NCBI GenBank assembly: GCA_023417265.1 | Contig: JAEZFY010000129.1 | Location: 1 to 7,235, forward strand | Direction of reading: 5' to 3' | DNA from: Actinomycetes bacterium | Lineage (GTDB): Bacteria; Actinomycetota; Acidimicrobiia; Acidimicrobiales; Ilumatobacteraceae | Length of the DNA stretch: 7,235 nucleotides | The notes under the pieces: generated by a model | Databases searched by the model: none | What the model was told of the DNA's origin: nothing | What the model saw: the letters and a program-made list of their open reading frames with translations, nothing else | In this document: positions 6,138 to 7,235 of the stretch, piece by piece | Numbering within the stretch: the first letter of the stretch is position 1 | How the letters are laid out: each line of letters starts with the position of its first letter | Position numbers and translations under genes: made by a program

Positions 6138-6145
6138 CCCAGCAC

Positions 6146-6451
6146 ATGATGTCCGCAGATTACGTTCGCGTCCTCCACGCCGGCGACGACGACTGGATGC
6201 GACGGGGCGCCTGCAAGGGGCTGACGCACTTGTTCTTCCCCGCCCCGGCCGAACGGCCCCAGGCGCGCGAGCGGCGTGAGGCGATGGCCCGTCAGGTCTG
6301 CGGCAACTGTGCCGTGCAGCCCACCTGCCAGTCGTTCGCCCGCGATCAGCACGAGTACGGCTTCTGGGGTGGCGAGAGCGAGGACGAACGCCACGCCGCC
6401 GGCTACCGCCTGATCGCACCGATCGGGGTGCGCGCCCGCAACGCGAGCTAG
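6146..6451 (+). CDS. WhiB-family iron-sulfur transcriptional regulator
   Basis: This 101-residue protein has all the family hallmarks. Four Cys are spaced C23-x28-C52-x2-C55-x5-C61, expected to hold a [4Fe-4S] cluster. The first Cys is in GACKGLTHLFFP (21-32), and the beta-turn motif GFWGGESEDER (72-82) follows the cluster. WhiB proteins are actinobacterial regulators that often bind the housekeeping sigma factor and respond to redox or NO. The basic C-terminal tail (RLIAPIGVRARNAS) may contact DNA. The acidic patch DDDW (14-17) precedes the first Cys, a common arrangement. An in-frame ATG at 6080 would add 22 poorly conserved-looking residues. The purine-rich RBS favours 6146, and the neighbouring ATG at 6149 is equally possible. 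The ribokinase begins 10 nt after the stop, in the same direction. I cannot assign it to a numbered WhiB subclass. Confidence 0.93.
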   Translation: MMSADYVRVLHAGDDDWMRRGACKGLTHLFFPAPAERPQARERREAMARQVCGNCAVQPTCQSFARDQHEYGFWGGESEDERHAAGYRLIAPIGVRARNAS

Positions 6452-6454
6452 CTT
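6449..6454 (+). promoter_or_regulatory. -10 hexamer TAGCTT of the ribokinase gene, overlapping the whiB stop
   Basis: TAGCTT begins with the TAG stop codon of the WhiB-family gene and ends exactly 7 nt before the ribokinase ATG at 6462. There is no Shine-Dalgarno sequence before the ATG. It is therefore read as a leaderless internal promoter, although read-through from whiB is also likely given the 10-nt gap. No -35 is evident. Confidence 0.5.
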
Positions 6455-6461
6455 CCCGGGC

Positions 6462-7235
6462 ATGCCCGGCGCCGCCTTCGACGTCCTCGTCGTCGGCAGC
6501 GCCAACCTCGATGTCGTCGTCCACGCGGCGCGACATCCGCTGCCGGGAGAGACCCTGCTCGGCCGCGACCTCGCCGAGTTCGCCGGCGGCAAGGGCCTCA
6601 ACCAAGCCGTCGCCGCGGCCCGCAGTGGTGCCCAGACGGCATTCGTCGGGGCGCTCGGCGACGACCCGGCCGGCGACCGCCTGCGCCGTGTGCTCGCCGA
6701 CGACGCGATCGACGCCACCCACGTGGCCACCATGTCCGCGCCCACGGGGCGGGCCCTGATCGTCGTGGCCGACGACGGGGAAAACACGATCGTGGTCGCC
6801 CCCGGCGCCAACGCTTCGGTGACGTGTCCCGCCCCCCTCCCGACGGCACGCGTGGTGCTCGCCCAACTCGAGCTGCCCGTCGACACGGTCGCCGCAGCGC
6901 TCGCCGCCGGGCGTGCGGCCGGGAGCCTCACGGTGCTCAACCCGGCCCCCGCCGCCGAACTCGCGCTCGACGTGCTCTCGCTCGCCGACTTCATCGTCCC
7001 CAACCACCATGAGGTCGAGCTGCTCGGCGGTCCGCAGCGCCTGCTCGCCGCCGGTGCCCGTGCGGTGGTCGTCACACGCGGTGGCGCCGGGGTCGATGTG
7101 TACACCACCGACGGAATCGACCACGTGCCTCCGCATCCCGTGCAACCGGTCGACACCACCGGCGCCGGCGTTGCCTTCTGCGGCTCGTTGGCCGCGCGGC
7201 TCGCCGCCGGCGACGAACTGGCGACGGCCGTGCGC
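6462..7235 (+). CDS. rbsK: Ribokinase-like PfkB sugar kinase (3' end cut by window), catalytic Asp replaced by Val
   Basis: 258 codons are present and the frame is still open at the window edge; ribokinases are about 300 residues, so roughly 40-50 are missing. Family motifs seen are GSANLD (12-17, substrate-binding Asn and Asp), PGET (28-31), GGKGLNQAVAAARSGA (42-57), NPAPA (160-164), PNHHEVELL (180-188) and VTRGGAG (204-210). The PfkB signature 2 follows at 231-239. Ribokinase phosphorylates D-ribose to ribose-5-phosphate with ATP in the cytoplasm. Signature 2 normally reads DTTGAGD, where the last Asp is the catalytic base. Here it reads DTTGAGV, with Val237 encoded by GTT (7170-7172). The frame is intact on both sides, so this is a substitution and not a frameshift. 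It could be a sequencing error, a polymorphism or a catalytically dead paralogue. Whether ribose is the true substrate is inferred. Confidence 0.9.
   Translation, partial: MPGAAFDVLVVGSANLDVVVHAARHPLPGETLLGRDLAEFAGGKGLNQAVAAARSGAQTAFVGALGDDPAGDRLRRVLADDAIDATHVATMSAPTGRALIVVADDGENTIVVAPGANASVTCPAPLPTARVVLAQLELPVDTVAAALAAGRAAGSLTVLNPAPAAELALDVLSLADFIVPNHHEVELLGGPQRLLAAGARAVVVTRGGAGVDVYTTDGIDHVPPHPVQPVDTTGAGVAFCGSLAARLAAGDELATAVR

Noticed and set aside
6080..6145. Upstream in-frame ATG at 6080 for the WhiB-family gene
   Set aside because: It would add 22 residues unlike the family. The purine-rich RBS is placed correctly for 6146/6149, not for 6080. Not fully excluded.
5103..7145. 680-codon minus-strand frame extending the RpiR gene through whiB and the ribokinase
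   Set aside because: Only the last 280 residues are an RpiR protein of normal length. The upstream part is antisense to two well-identified genes and is compositionally junk. A -10 element lies 7 nt before the 5945 ATG.

Overview
The window is very GC-rich, densely coded DNA. A WhiB-family iron-sulfur regulator places it in the Actinobacteria. The WhiB variant, the overall style and the apparent prevalence of leaderless genes would fit the class Acidimicrobiia, but that finer placement is inference. There is no sign of phage, transposon, CRISPR or RNA genes. It looks like ordinary chromosome with some unusual regulatory architecture.

Layout. (1) Positions 1-727, minus strand: 5' part of a secreted protein with peptidoglycan-binding (PG_binding_1) repeats, cut by the window start. 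It has a well-formed promoter whose -35 lies in a perfect 10-bp-arm inverted repeat. (2) Positions 728-964: non-coding as far as I can see. (3) Positions 965-1360, minus strand: a small Cys4, probably zinc-binding, coiled-coil protein of unknown function. Its start codon sits in an 18-bp perfect palindrome, and a related 10-bp palindrome lies on its stop codon. (4) Positions 1432-3513, plus strand: a membrane O-acyltransferase (acyltransferase_3) fused to an extracytoplasmic SGNH domain through a low-complexity linker. (5) Positions 3514-5085, minus strand: prfC (peptide-chain release factor 3). Its stop codon directly abuts the acyltransferase stop inside a palindrome. (6) Positions 5103-5945, minus strand: an RpiR-type HTH + SIS sugar-phosphate regulator. 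(7) Positions 6146-6451, plus strand: a WhiB-family protein, divergent from the RpiR gene. (8) From 6462 to the window end, plus strand: a ribokinase-like PfkB sugar kinase, cut by the window edge. Its catalytic Asp appears to be replaced by Val.

How the parts relate. The first half concerns the cell envelope (wall-binding protein, envelope O-acyltransferase). The right end looks like a small sugar-phosphate regulatory locus: an RpiR/SIS regulator divergent from whiB and a ribokinase. The most striking cross-gene signal is regulatory. Five of the seven genes have a TAnnnT (-10-like) hexamer exactly 7 nt before the start codon and no Shine-Dalgarno sequence, as expected for leaderless mRNAs that begin at the AUG/GUG. 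The WhiB gene is the clear exception, with a -35/-10 promoter, a roughly 80-nt leader and a purine-rich ribosome-binding site.
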